Notes under the pieces: model-generated
Database searches by the model: none
Told to the model about the DNA's origin: nothing
The model's input: only the letters and a program-made list of their open reading frames with translations
In this document: positions 26,228 through 35,261 of the stretch, one piece after another
Layout of the letters: every line of letters begins with the position of its first letter
Position numbering within the stretch: position 1 is the first letter of the stretch
Translations under genes and position numbers: made by a program
Source of the DNA: Pistricoccus aurantiacus
GTDB taxonomy: Bacteria > Pseudomonadota > Gammaproteobacteria > Pseudomonadales > Halomonadaceae
DNA length: 64,000 nt
NCBI RefSeq assembly: GCF_042682565.1
Contig: NZ_JBHUIC010000008.1
Direction: 5' to 3' (one strand)

Positions 26228-27319
26228 TCAGGGGTTTGCCACCAGCAGGTCGTTCGCATCCGGATTACGCAGCCTGTCGCCAACGGACAAGGGGCGCGAG
26301 GTCTGCATGACCAGCGCGTAGCTGAGCTTGTCGTATACCTGAAACACCATGACGAGTCCCGCCTCGACGGCAGGCAGCTGCAGGATTTCATCGCTGCGCG
26401 GATCGCTGACCACTTCACCAGGCTGCACGACTTTCAGCACCTGCCCCGCCGCGAGGCCGCTTCGAGCGCCGGCGCCCAGAGTCACGACCTGGCGCTGTCC
26501 GGCGAAACGCACGCCGCCGGGCACCGCGATGATCTGGCTATCGATGGGCCGAGACGGCGCGCGGAGTTCGAACTCGTCTGCACGCATCACCGGAACCAAG
26601 GGCAGCACCAGATCGCCGTTGCTGACTTCCTGGCGCGAGGTGTCCAAGGTCAGGGTAGCGATGTCGCCCTGGCTGGCCTGGCGGCGACCCGTGGCAACCT
26701 GAATCAGCTCTCGACCCAGCACTTCCCCGTCGGCGGCCACATAGCGCTCACCGGGGCGATAGATCGCATAGGCCTGACGCGGTGTCAGATTTCCCCGCGC
26801 GTAGACCGTATCCCCGGCCCCGCTGATCACCTGCCGATCGTCACCGGCGATTACATAGGCGAAGTCGTCGGTAGTCTGGTCGTCTCCCAGGATGCGGTAT
26901 TCATCGAGGAAATGACGCACTTTTTCCAGGGATAGCGGCGCCACGGCTTCCCGGCGCGGAATGCGCCGAATATCCGGAGAAAGCTTTACGACCTCACGCC
27001 CTTTCTCGAGCATCAGGCAGGGGCGCCCGTTGCAGTCCTCGAGCACAATGGTATCGCCGGGATAGATCAGATGGGGATTGCCGATCTGGGAATTGACCTG
27101 CCAGAGTTCCGGCCATAGCCAGGGATGGCGAAGATAGCGTCCGGAAATATCCCACAGGGTATCGCCGCGCACTACCGTATAGCGCTGCGGCGCGTTTTCC
27201 TTGAGCCCCGCGTAATCCAGCGACTGGGCGCTGCTCGGCAACGCCATCAGCAGGCTCGTCAGCGCCGCGCCTCCCCGTATCAGCGCTCGCCTTTTGATAC
27301 CTTCGATCATGTTTTTCAT
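26228..27319 (-). CDS. LysM peptidoglycan-binding domain protein
   Basis: A 363-residue exported protein with signal peptide (ending SSAQS near residue 31) and one LysM domain at about residues 48-93 (YTVVRGDTLWDISGRYLRHP to YPGDTIVLE). The rest is a beta-rich domain that contains APSRPIDSQIIAVPGG and RSGLAAGQVLKVVQ and is of unknown function. Equivalent genes lie between dprA and def in Pseudomonas. The first ATG (27319) lacks a ribosome site; GGGGA suits an ATG at 27310 (MIEGIKRRALIRG) better. Confidence 0.92.
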   Translation of the reverse strand: MKNMIEGIKRRALIRGGAALTSLLMALPSSAQSLDYAGLKENAPQRYTVVRGDTLWDISGRYLRHPWLWPELWQVNSQIGNPHLIYPGDTIVLEDCNGRPCLMLEKGREVVKLSPDIRRIPRREAVAPLSLEKVRHFLDEYRILGDDQTTDDFAYVIAGDDRQVISGAGDTVYARGNLTPRQAYAIYRPGERYVAADGEVLGRELIQVATGRRQASQGDIATLTLDTSRQEVSNGDLVLPLVPVMRADEFELRAPSRPIDSQIIAVPGGVRFAGQRQVVTLGAGARSGLAAGQVLKVVQPGEVVSDPRSDEILQLPAVEAGLVMVFQVYDKLSYALVMQTSRPLSVGDRLRNPDANDLLVANP

Positions 27320-27355
27320 TCCCCGTTGTTCGGCGGCGTGCTGTATCGCGCCACG

Positions 27356-27383
27356 ATGTTACAAATTGTAATTCTAAGTGTAA
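27356..27383 (-). promoter_or_regulatory. candidate promoter for the lysM-dprA-tsaC-hemF-aroE group
   Basis: On the minus strand TTACAC (27383-27378) and TAACAT (27361-27356) are separated by 16 bases, about 37 bases before the LysM gene start. It is the only promoter-like sequence I find in the 254-base gap for that direction. This gap otherwise holds the def leader and no gene. Confidence 0.4.
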
Positions 27384-27573
27384 CCATATTATCGGCTGAG
27401 TGCACCGATAGAAGAGGGATGACATAAACAATATTTCAGGGATTTACTCGCAGGACCCCTCCGATAGCATTCAACTATGGAAGCCATGACGAGACGGCGG
27501 TTCCGTTCCCTCGTCCCGCCCACTACAATAGATATATATCCCTGATGACCGTAAAAACGGTGATTGAAACATT

Positions 27574-28086
27574 ATGGCTAAATTAACCATCCTGGAATTT
27601 CCCGACGAGCGCCTGCGCACCAAGGCGGCACCCGTGGACGTTGTCGACGACGAGATTCGTCGGCTGGTGGACGATATGCTGGAAACCATGACGGACGCCA
27701 AGGGAATCGGACTAGCGGCGACTCAGGTAGACGTTCATCGTCGCGTGATCGTGATGGACGTCAGCGAAGCAGGCAACCAGCCGTTGGTGCTGATCAACCC
27801 GAGCTATGTGCCTCTGGACGAAGAGCGCGAACCCATGCAGGAAGGCTGCCTGTCGATTCCGGAATACTACGCCGAGGTGCCGCGAGCACTGCGGGTCAAA
27901 TTAAACGCCCTGGATCGCAACGGCGAGGCTTATGAACTTGAGGCGGACGGCCTGCTGGCCCATTGTATTCAGCACGAGTGTGACCACCTGGAAGGCGTGC
28001 TGTTCGTCGACTATCTGTCGCCGCTCAAGCGCGAACGGGTCTTGAAGAAGATGCAGAAGAGACATCGCCAGCTGCAAGACGCCTGA
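27574..28086 (+). CDS. def: peptide deformylase Def
   Basis: Metalloenzyme that removes the formyl group from nascent proteins. The 170-residue protein has all three motifs: GIGLAATQVDVH, EGCLSIPEYYAEV with the metal-binding cysteine, and the HCIQHECDHLEGVLFVDYLS helix with the HExxH ligands. It is paired with fmt, which adds the formyl group. A small hairpin (ACCGT-AAAA-ACGGT, 27548-27561) lies just before it and includes the weak GGTGA ribosome site. Confidence 0.97.
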   Translation: MAKLTILEFPDERLRTKAAPVDVVDDEIRRLVDDMLETMTDAKGIGLAATQVDVHRRVIVMDVSEAGNQPLVLINPSYVPLDEEREPMQEGCLSIPEYYAEVPRALRVKLNALDRNGEAYELEADGLLAHCIQHECDHLEGVLFVDYLSPLKRERVLKKMQKRHRQLQDA

Positions 28087-28107
28087 CTGTCGCCGTCGCT
28101 GAAACCG

Positions 28108-28140
28108 GGGCCGCCATGGGCTATCATGGCGGCCCTTCTT
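28108..28140 (+). terminator. intrinsic terminator after def
   Basis: GGGCCGCCATG (28108-28118) and CATGGCGGCCC (28125-28135) form a perfect 11-pair stem around GGCTAT, followed by TTCTT. It lies between def and fmt, so the two may be only partly co-transcribed. Confidence 0.7.
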
Positions 28141-28193
28141 GACTGTGTTGTCGTTACAGAGAGCCTGAGTAGAGAGCTCTTGACCGAGGCCCC

Positions 28194-29180
28194 ATGTCCC
28201 GATCTCTGCGCGTCATCTTTGCCGGTACGCCGGCTTTCGCCGCGGCAAGCCTGGCGGCGCTGCTCGATAGCCGCCATCAGGTAGTGGCGGTCTACACCCA
28301 GCCCGACCGTCCTGCCGGTCGCGGGCGCAAGCTCACTCCGAGCCCGGTCAAGGCGCTGGCCCTGAATCACGATTTGCCCGTCAGGCAGCCGGCGTCCCTC
28401 AAGACGGCGGAGGTTCAGGCGGAGCTGGCTGCTTTCAACTCGGATATCATGGTAGTGGCCGCCTACGGCCTGCTGCTTCCTCAGGCGGTGCTGGAGATTC
28501 CGCCGCTGGGCTGCGTGAATGTGCATGCGTCCCTGTTGCCCCGCTGGCGGGGGGCGGCGCCCATCCAGCGCGCCATCGAAGCGGGAGATCGGGAGTCCGG
28601 CGTCACCATCATGCAGATGGACGCCGGGCTCGATACCGGCGCGATGCTGCTGGAACGGCGCATCCCGATCACTGCAACCACCACCGGCGGTGAGTTGCAC
28701 GATCGTCTGGCGATTCTCGGCGGCGAAGCCCTCGTTACCGCCCTGAACGCCCTGGCACAAGCCTCGCTCCCGGCAACGCCGCAACCGCTAGAAGGCATTA
28801 CCTATGCCGCCAAGCTGTCCAAGGCGGAAGCGGCGCTGGATTTCACCCTTCCCGCCGTCAGGCTCGCCGCCAAGATACGCGCCTTCAATCCCTGGCCGGT
28901 GGCCTGGACGCGGCTCGACGGCGAGCCGCTGCGCCTGTGGCTCGCCGAACCGGGCGTTGCAAACGATGATGATTCCGCCACCGCTCCAGGCACCCTGCTA
29001 CCGACAAGTGGCGAGGCTCTGCGTATCGCCTGCGGCGCCAGAGGCGACGAAGTGTTGAACGTCACCCGAGCACAGCTGCCCGGGGGCAAGCCGCTGGCTG
29101 CCCGAGATCTGCTCAATTCCCGCCGCGAACGCTTTACACCGGGTAAACGACTCGGCGCACCCGAGGATGATCGGGCATGA
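28194..29180 (+). CDS. fmt: methionyl-tRNA formyltransferase Fmt
   Basis: Formylates Met-tRNA(fMet) with 10-formyl-tetrahydrofolate to start translation. The 328-residue protein contains the formyltransferase core with the VNVHASLLPRWRGAAPIQRA motif (Asn, His catalytic residues), the ITIMQMDAGLDTGAML segment and a C-terminal OB-fold domain. It overlaps rsmB by four bases, so the def-fmt-rsmB grouping is retained. No abnormal features are seen. Confidence 0.96.
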   Translation: MSRSLRVIFAGTPAFAAASLAALLDSRHQVVAVYTQPDRPAGRGRKLTPSPVKALALNHDLPVRQPASLKTAEVQAELAAFNSDIMVVAAYGLLLPQAVLEIPPLGCVNVHASLLPRWRGAAPIQRAIEAGDRESGVTIMQMDAGLDTGAMLLERRIPITATTTGGELHDRLAILGGEALVTALNALAQASLPATPQPLEGITYAAKLSKAEAALDFTLPAVRLAAKIRAFNPWPVAWTRLDGEPLRLWLAEPGVANDDDSATAPGTLLPTSGEALRIACGARGDEVLNVTRAQLPGGKPLAARDLLNSRRERFTPGKRLGAPEDDRA

Positions 29181-30508
29181 AGAAACCCGCAGTTAACGCC
29201 GGCAGCGGTGAAGCCCTGCGCGCCAGCGCCGCCCGCAGCCTGGTGCCGGTGCTGATCGGTCGCGGTTCCCTGGCCGGCCTGGACGTTCGACAAGTCGCGC
29301 CACGAGATCGCAGCCTGCTGCGAGCGCTCTGCTATGGCGTCTGTCGCACCCTGCCCCGTCTGGAAGCCCTGGCGGCGACGCTATTGAGGACGCCCTTCAA
29401 GGCTCGAGACGCGGACGTTCAGGCGCTGCTGCTGCTGGGCATCTACCAGCTTCTTTATCTGCGGGTGCCGGCGCACGCCGCGGTGGGCGAAACCGCCGGG
29501 GCCGCCCGCGCCCTGAACAAGCCCTGGGCCACTCGGGTGCTAAACGGCTGCCTGCGCCGGCTGCAGCGGGAGGCGGACACCTTGCAGGAACGGGTCGATC
29601 AAGAGCCCAGCGTTGCCCTGATGCATCCGCCTTGGCTGCTCGATGAGCTGCGCCAGGCCTGGCCCCAGGACTGGCAGGACATCGCCCGAGCCAACAACCT
29701 GCCCGGCCCGATGACCCTGCGGGTCAACGCGCGACTCAATACTCGCAACGCCTATCTGGAAATCCTCGAGAACCAGGGGATAAAGGCCCGGCCCTGCGCT
29801 TACGCACCGCAGGGCCTGTCGCTGGAGTCACCTTGCGAGGTCGAGGCGCTGCCGGGATTCAATGAAGGTCTGGTCAGCGTGCAGGATGAGGCCGCGCAAT
29901 TGGCGCCGGAACTGCTGGCGCCGACGCTGGCGGATCGACCCGGGGCCCGAGTGCTGGATGCCTGCAGCGCCCCGGGCGGCAAGACCGCTCATCTGCTGGA
30001 AGCCTTCGATCTCGAGCTGACCGCCTTGGACAACGATCCCCAGCGTCTGGCCCGAGTAGAGCAAACCCTGGACCGGCTCGACCTGACGGCCACCTTGAAA
30101 ACCGCGGACGCCAGTACCCTCGACTGGTGGGACGGCCAGGCCTTCGATGCCATCCTGCTGGACGCGCCCTGCTCCGGCAGCGGCGTGATTCGCCGCCACC
30201 CGGATATCAAGCGCCTGCGCCGCCCGAACGATATCGAGGATCTCGCCGGGCGCCAGGGAGCGATTCTCGATGCCCTGTGGCAAACCCTGGCGCCGGGAGG
30301 CGCGCTGCTTTACGCCACCTGCTCCGTGCTGCCTCGGGAAAACGCCGATCAGATACGCGACTTTCTGAGCCGCACCCCGGACGCCCGGGAAGTCACTCCG
30401 GAGAATCTACCCTGGGGGCGCCGGACGCATCCCGGACGCCAGCTGCTGCCCCAGCCTGACGGTCACGATGGCTTCTACTATGCGCTTATCGCAAAAGCCA
30501 GCGCTTGA
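29177..30508 (+). CDS. rsmB: 16S rRNA m5C967 methyltransferase RsmB
   Basis: Methylates cytosine 967 of 16S rRNA with S-adenosylmethionine. The 443-residue protein has the N-terminal NusB-like domain (about residues 10-140) and the C-terminal Rossmann methyltransferase with RVLDACSAPGGKTAHLLE as the SAM site, the DAPCSGSGVIRRHPDIK motif and the catalytic cysteine in LLYATCSVLPRENADQI. The start overlaps fmt as ATGA. A 16-base tandem duplication lies just after its stop. Confidence 0.96.
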   Translation: MKKPAVNAGSGEALRASAARSLVPVLIGRGSLAGLDVRQVAPRDRSLLRALCYGVCRTLPRLEALAATLLRTPFKARDADVQALLLLGIYQLLYLRVPAHAAVGETAGAARALNKPWATRVLNGCLRRLQREADTLQERVDQEPSVALMHPPWLLDELRQAWPQDWQDIARANNLPGPMTLRVNARLNTRNAYLEILENQGIKARPCAYAPQGLSLESPCEVEALPGFNEGLVSVQDEAAQLAPELLAPTLADRPGARVLDACSAPGGKTAHLLEAFDLELTALDNDPQRLARVEQTLDRLDLTATLKTADASTLDWWDGQAFDAILLDAPCSGSGVIRRHPDIKRLRRPNDIEDLAGRQGAILDALWQTLAPGGALLYATCSVLPRENADQIRDFLSRTPDAREVTPENLPWGRRTHPGRQLLPQPDGHDGFYYALIAKASA

Positions 30509-30517
30509 TATAAACGC

Positions 30518-30549
30518 CTTGTCCGAAGCGACTCTTGTCCGAAGCAACT
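30518..30549 (+). repeat. 16-base tandem duplication after rsmB
   Basis: CTTGTCCGAAGCGACT (30518-30533) is followed immediately by CTTGTCCGAAGCAACT (30534-30549), with one difference. It begins ten bases past the rsmB stop. It has the same unit length as the secD-secF array. Confidence 0.85.
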
Positions 30550-30666
30550 ATCGAAAGATCAGGGTCTTTTCCTCGCCAAAGCATCAACGGCTATACTGGC
30601 AGCGCAATCCCTGACACGACGCTTCGCCAACCGTGTTTTTAGCGATCACATCTCAAGGAGTTTCAG

Positions 30667-30870
30667 ATGTCGAATGTCTACAAGCAGGTCGAACTAACCG
30701 GCTCATCGACCAAGGGCGTCGAAGACGCCATTTCCCAGGCCATCGCCAAGGCCAACGAGTCCCTGCACGACATGCGCTGGTTCGAGGTCATCGAAACCCG
30801 CGGCCACATCGAGCACGGGCGAGTCGCTCACTGGCAGGTCACCATCAAGGTAGGCTTCACCCTCGACTGA
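30667..30870 (+). CDS. dodecin flavoprotein
   Basis: Small protein that forms a dodecameric sphere and stores or buffers flavin. At 67 residues it has the typical length. Trp38 in DMRWFEVIETRG, which stacks on the isoalloxazine in known dodecins, and Gln57 in HWQVTIKVGF, which contacts the flavin, are both present. AAGGAG lies six bases before the ATG. It stands between rsmB and trkA and has no clear functional link to either. Confidence 0.93.
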   Translation: MSNVYKQVELTGSSTKGVEDAISQAIAKANESLHDMRWFEVIETRGHIEHGRVAHWQVTIKVGFTLD

Positions 30871-30980
30871 GCGTCGGCCACCGGTTTCCCGCGAACCCCT
30901 CGTCCTGTTTTCCACGGGACGGGTGGTTTATGCTACGCCCCGCCAGACAGGGCCTTCCTCACGCGATGGATTGAGCGACG

Positions 30981-32354
30981 TTGAAAATCATCATTCTGGG
31001 TGCCGGTCAGGTGGGCGGAACCCTGGCCGAACACCTGGCGCATGAAGAAAACGACATCACCGTAGTAGATACGGACGGCCAGCGGCTGCGCGACTTGCAC
31101 AATCGCCTGGATATCCGCACCGTCTCTGGCAAGGCTTCCTATCCGATGACCCTGCGTCAAGCCGGGTGCGAAGACGCGGATATGCTGATCGCGGTCACCA
31201 ATTCCGACGAAGTCAACATGATCGCCTGTCAGGTCGCCCACACCCTGTTTCGCACGCCCACCAAGATCGCCCGAGTGCGGGCCACCGCCTACCTCACCCG
31301 CAAGGGGCTGTTCGCCCACGAAGCGATTCCCATCGACGTGCTGATCAGCCCGGAGCAGGTGGTAACGGACCATATCCGTCGCCTGATCGAATATCCGGGC
31401 GCCCTGCAGGTGCTGGAATTCGCCGGTGGCCAGGCCCAGCTGGTGGCGGTCAAGGCATTCTACGGCGGTCCGCTGGTGGGCCAGGAACTGGGGTTTCTGC
31501 GCCGCCACATGCCCAATATCGATACTCGAGTGGCGGCTATCTATCGGCGCAACCGCCCGATCATTCCTCGGGGCGATACGGTGATCGAGGCAGACGACGA
31601 GGTGTTCTTCATTGCCGCGCGCCGGGACATTCGCGCGGTAATGAGCGAACTGCGCCGGCTGGATCGAGACTTCCGGCGTATCGTGATTGCCGGCGGCGGC
31701 AATATCGGCGAACGTCTGGCGGAAAATCTCGAGCACAGTCATCAGGTCAAGATCATCGAACACAGCATCGAACGCTGCTCCACCCTGGCGGACCGCCTGG
31801 ATCGCACCGTGGTGCTGCACGGCAGCGCCACCAGCAAGCAGCTGCTGCTCGAAGAAAATATCGAGGACTGCGATATCTTCTGTGCGCTGACCAACGACGA
31901 CGAGGTCAACATCATGTCGTCGATGCTCGCCAAGCGTCTGGGGGCCAAGAAGGTGCTGACCCTGATCAACAACGCCGCTTACGTGGATCTGGTGCAGGGC
32001 GGCGAGATCGACATCGCCATTTCCCCCCAGCAGGCGACCATCGGCGGACTGCTGACCCATGTGCGCCGGGGAGATATCGTCAACGTGCACTCGTTGCGTC
32101 GCGGGGCGGCGGAGGCGATCGAAGCCATCGCTCACGGCGATGCCCAGTCCTCCCGAGTCGTGGGACGCGCCATCGGCGCCATCGATCTGCCCAGCGGCAC
32201 CACCATCGGCGCCATCGTTCGGGACAAGGAGGTGCTGATCGCTCACGACGACGTGATGGTGGAATCCGGTGATCACGTGATTCTGTTCGTGATCGACAAG
32301 CGTCGTATTCGTGACGTGGAACGGCTGTTCCAGGTCGGCCTGACCTTTTTCTGA
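30981..32354 (+). CDS. trkA: Trk potassium uptake protein TrkA
   Basis: Cytosolic NAD-binding regulator that gates the TrkH potassium channel. The 457-residue protein has two RCK modules: the first starts KIIILGAGQVGGTLAEHL, the second near residue 233 with RIVIAGGGNIGERLAENLE, each followed by a TrkA-C domain. The start is TTG at 30981, placed to give the family N-terminus; only a weak ribosome site is visible. It precedes trkH by 78 bases, which contain an 18-base tandem repeat. Confidence 0.96.
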   Translation: MKIIILGAGQVGGTLAEHLAHEENDITVVDTDGQRLRDLHNRLDIRTVSGKASYPMTLRQAGCEDADMLIAVTNSDEVNMIACQVAHTLFRTPTKIARVRATAYLTRKGLFAHEAIPIDVLISPEQVVTDHIRRLIEYPGALQVLEFAGGQAQLVAVKAFYGGPLVGQELGFLRRHMPNIDTRVAAIYRRNRPIIPRGDTVIEADDEVFFIAARRDIRAVMSELRRLDRDFRRIVIAGGGNIGERLAENLEHSHQVKIIEHSIERCSTLADRLDRTVVLHGSATSKQLLLEENIEDCDIFCALTNDDEVNIMSSMLAKRLGAKKVLTLINNAAYVDLVQGGEIDIAISPQQATIGGLLTHVRRGDIVNVHSLRRGAAEAIEAIAHGDAQSSRVVGRAIGAIDLPSGTTIGAIVRDKEVLIAHDDVMVESGDHVILFVIDKRRIRDVERLFQVGLTFF

Positions 32355-32390
32355 TCGCCTCCCCAAGGTAAACGAGTCTATGAGAGCGCT

Positions 32391-32426
32391 TGAGCGAACC
32401 GGAGCCCCTGAGCGAATCGGAGTTAT
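32391..32426 (+). repeat. 18-base imperfect tandem repeat between trkA and trkH
   Basis: TGAGCGAACCGGAGCCCC (32391-32408) and TGAGCGAATCGGAGTTAT (32409-32426) share 13 of their first 14 bases. They end six bases before the trkH ATG and include GGAG sequences, so duplication could have doubled the ribosome-binding site. Confidence 0.75.
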
Positions 32427-32432
32427 CGCCGC

Positions 32433-33881
32433 ATGAGCCTGCGCATGATCCTGCGTATCCTGGGCATGCTGCTGATGCTGTTCAGCCTGACCCTGGTACC
32501 GCCCACCATCATTTCCCTGGCCTACCAAGGCACCATGTGGGACGACTTCGGCATCTCTTTCGGCATCACGCTGATTACCGGCGCGCTGCTCTATCTACCC
32601 AACCACAACGCCCGCAAGGAGTTGAGAACTCGGGACGGCTTCCTGATCGCGGCGCTGTTCTGGACGGTGCTGGGCCTGTTCGGCGCCCTGCCCTTCATCT
32701 TCGAGGGCACCCACTCCCTGTCCATCACCGACGCGGTGTTCGAATCCTTCTCCGGCCTGACCACCACCGGCGCCACGGTGATCACCGGTATCGATTTCCT
32801 GCCGAAAGGCCTGCAATATTATCGCCAGCAGCTGCAGTGGCTGGGCGGCATGGGGATCGTGGTACTGGCGGTGGCGATTCTACCGACCCTGGGCATCGGT
32901 GGCATGCAGCTTTATCGCACCGAGATCCCCGGTCCGCTCAAGGATTCCAAGCTGACCCCGCGCATCACCGAGACCGCCAAGGCGCTGTGGTACATCTACG
33001 CCGCCTTGACGCTGACCTGCTTCGGCGCCTACTGGGTCGCCGGCATGAACTGGTTCGATGCCCTCGGGCACAGCTTCTCCACCGTGGCCATCGGCGGTTT
33101 TTCCACTCACGACGCCAGTATCGGTTATTTCGACAGCGCCACCATCGAACTGATCTGCGTGGTTTTCATGCTGATTTCCGCGATGAGCTTCAGTCTGCAT
33201 TTCACCGCCTGGCGGGAAAAGAACCTGCTGCAGTATTTTCAGGACCCGGAGGCGCGTTTTCTTATCGCCTTCCTGGCCTTGCTGTCCCTGATCACCATAG
33301 GCACATTGTGGTGGACACAGACCGCCACCGGTTACGATGGGCTGCGCCAGGGTATTTTCCAGACGGTTACCATCGCCACCACCACCGGCTTCGGCGTGAC
33401 GGATTTCTACAACTGGCCCGGCGCCTTGCCGATGCTGCTGTTCGTAGCCGCTTTCGTTGGCTGCTGCAGCGGTTCCACCGGCGGCGGCATCAAGGTGATT
33501 CGTATCATCCTGATCCTGAAACAGGGCATGCGCGAGGTGCTGCGGCTGATTCACCCCAACGCTGTAATCGCGGTCAAGATCGGCAAGGTCAGCGTGCCGG
33601 ACAGCATCGCCCAGGCGGTATGGAGCTTCTTCTCCGTCTATCTGCTGCTGTTCGTATTGATGCTGCTGGGAGTGATGGCCACCGGCGTGGATCAGGTGAC
33701 CGCCTGGTCCTCGGTGGCCTCCGCCCTCAACAATCTGGGTCCTGGCCTGGGGGATGTGGCCGGCGACTATGGCGGCATTCCGGACCCGGCCAAGTGGATC
33801 CTGGTGCTGGCCATGCTGCTGGGCCGGTTGGAAATCTTTACCGTACTGGTGCTGTTCACGCCGGCTTTCTGGCGACGCTGA
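32433..33881 (+). CDS. trkH: Trk potassium channel subunit TrkH
   Basis: Inner-membrane potassium uptake subunit with four pseudo-repeats of the M1-P-M2 fold. The 482-residue protein shows the filter turns SGLTTTGATV, TVAIGGFSTH, ATTTGFGVTD and LNNLGPGLGD, in order. The intramembrane loop region GGGIKVIRIIL follows the third repeat. It lies downstream of its partner trkA. Potassium uptake is the first response to osmotic upshift in salt-adapted bacteria. Confidence 0.96.
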   Translation: MSLRMILRILGMLLMLFSLTLVPPTIISLAYQGTMWDDFGISFGITLITGALLYLPNHNARKELRTRDGFLIAALFWTVLGLFGALPFIFEGTHSLSITDAVFESFSGLTTTGATVITGIDFLPKGLQYYRQQLQWLGGMGIVVLAVAILPTLGIGGMQLYRTEIPGPLKDSKLTPRITETAKALWYIYAALTLTCFGAYWVAGMNWFDALGHSFSTVAIGGFSTHDASIGYFDSATIELICVVFMLISAMSFSLHFTAWREKNLLQYFQDPEARFLIAFLALLSLITIGTLWWTQTATGYDGLRQGIFQTVTIATTTGFGVTDFYNWPGALPMLLFVAAFVGCCSGSTGGGIKVIRIILILKQGMREVLRLIHPNAVIAVKIGKVSVPDSIAQAVWSFFSVYLLLFVLMLLGVMATGVDQVTAWSSVASALNNLGPGLGDVAGDYGGIPDPAKWILVLAMLLGRLEIFTVLVLFTPAFWRR

Positions 33882-33945
33882 TCCTTTGTCATCCGGTGAA
33901 TCGGCTACCTCACGGCACTCTTTATCATTCTTGCAGCGAGCTTCA

Positions 33946-35181
33946 ATGAACGATTCTCTTGACACGGCAACACCCCCAGCCACCGCGGGACCGCGCCAGA
34001 CGGTATCGCTTGGCGAGACGCGCTACACTCTGCTGGGTACCGCTCACGTCTCCGCCCAGAGTGCCGAGGAGGTGCGTGAACTGATTCGCTCCGGCGAATT
34101 CAGCGCGGTGGCCATCGAACTCTGCGCTTCTCGCCATCAAAGCCTGGTCAATCCGGATGCGCTGGCCAATCAGGATCTGTTTCAGATCTTCCGCCAGGGC
34201 AAGGCGGGCATGGTCGCCGCCAGCCTGGCCTTGAGCGCCTTTCAGCAGCGGGTAGCGGAACAGAGCGGTATCGAGCCCGGGGCGGAGATGCGCGCCGCCC
34301 TCAAGGAAAGCGAACGCGCCGAACTGCCGCTGCTGCTGATCGACCGTGAGATTGGCATCACCCTCAAACGGGTCTACGCCAACATTCCCTGGTGGCAACG
34401 TCTGGGGCTTTTCAGCGGCCTGCTTGGCAGCGTCATGTCCCGCCAGGAGGTGTCCGCGCAGGATATCGAGCGGCTCAAGGAAGGCGACGTGCTGGAATCC
34501 ACGTTCAACGAGTTTGCCGAGCAGTCCGAAGCGCTGTATACCCCTCTGATACGCGAACGGGACCGCTACATGGCGCTACGCCTGATGGAAGAGGCGCCGC
34601 CGGGACGCTATCCCAATGTGCTGGTGGTGATCGGCGCCGGCCATCTCAAAGGGCTGAATCAAGAGCTGGGCAAGGAGCTTGGCGATCTGCCCGCCATGGA
34701 ACTCGAGAGGCAGCGCCACGCCCTGGAACATACCAAGCCTCGAGGCAAATGGTGGAAGGCGTTGCCTTGGATCGTCACCGCGCTGGTACTGGCAGGCTTT
34801 GCGATCGGCTTTTCCCGAGATACGCAGCTCGGCTGGCGACTGATCGGCGAATGGTTCTTCATCAACGGCGCTCTGTCAGCGCTAGGCAGCGCTATCGCCC
34901 TGGGTCATCCGGTGACCGTCATCGCCAGCTTCTTCGCCGCCCCACTGACCTCCCTCAATCCGACCATCGGCGCCGGGTTCGTCGCCGCCGGGGTCGAACT
35001 CGCCGTGCGCAAGCCCAAGGTCAGCGATTTCTCCCGGCTGCGCCACGACGTGGCCTCGCTCAGTGGCTGGTGGCGCAATCGCGTCTCACGCACCTTCCTG
35101 GTCTTTCTACTCGCAAGCCTGGGCTCCGCCGCCGGCACCTGGATCGCCGGGCTGCGTATCGCCGGCCAGTTGTTTGGTTAG
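33946..35181 (+). CDS. TraB/PrgY family membrane protein
   Basis: A 411-residue member of the TraB/PrgY family (GumN-TraB superfamily). In Enterococcus these proteins reduce pheromone activity; in Gram-negative bacteria the role is unknown. The N-terminal part (residues 20-270) holds the family motifs LGTAHVSAQSAEEV, AIELCASRH and VLVVIGAGHLKG. Four membrane-spanning segments follow (from KALPWIVTALVLAGFAIGF to FLVFLLASLGSAAGTWIAG). The ATG at 33946 is chosen over a longer antisense-derived frame that overlaps trkH. It follows trkH by 64 bases and may share its transcript. Confidence 0.88.
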   Translation: MNDSLDTATPPATAGPRQTVSLGETRYTLLGTAHVSAQSAEEVRELIRSGEFSAVAIELCASRHQSLVNPDALANQDLFQIFRQGKAGMVAASLALSAFQQRVAEQSGIEPGAEMRAALKESERAELPLLLIDREIGITLKRVYANIPWWQRLGLFSGLLGSVMSRQEVSAQDIERLKEGDVLESTFNEFAEQSEALYTPLIRERDRYMALRLMEEAPPGRYPNVLVVIGAGHLKGLNQELGKELGDLPAMELERQRHALEHTKPRGKWWKALPWIVTALVLAGFAIGFSRDTQLGWRLIGEWFFINGALSALGSAIALGHPVTVIASFFAAPLTSLNPTIGAGFVAAGVELAVRKPKVSDFSRLRHDVASLSGWWRNRVSRTFLVFLLASLGSAAGTWIAGLRIAGQLFG

Positions 35182-35261
35182 AAAAAAATAACCGGTCGAG
35201 CAAATGAGCCGTCATGAACCAAGGGCGCTGAACAGATATAAGGAAGGAGAGAAAAGCGATC

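Noticed and set aside
32390..33949. 519-codon plus-strand frame overlapping trkH
   Set aside because: It is a shifted reading of trkH with low-complexity Arg/His-rich content; the trkH frame has all four filter motifs.
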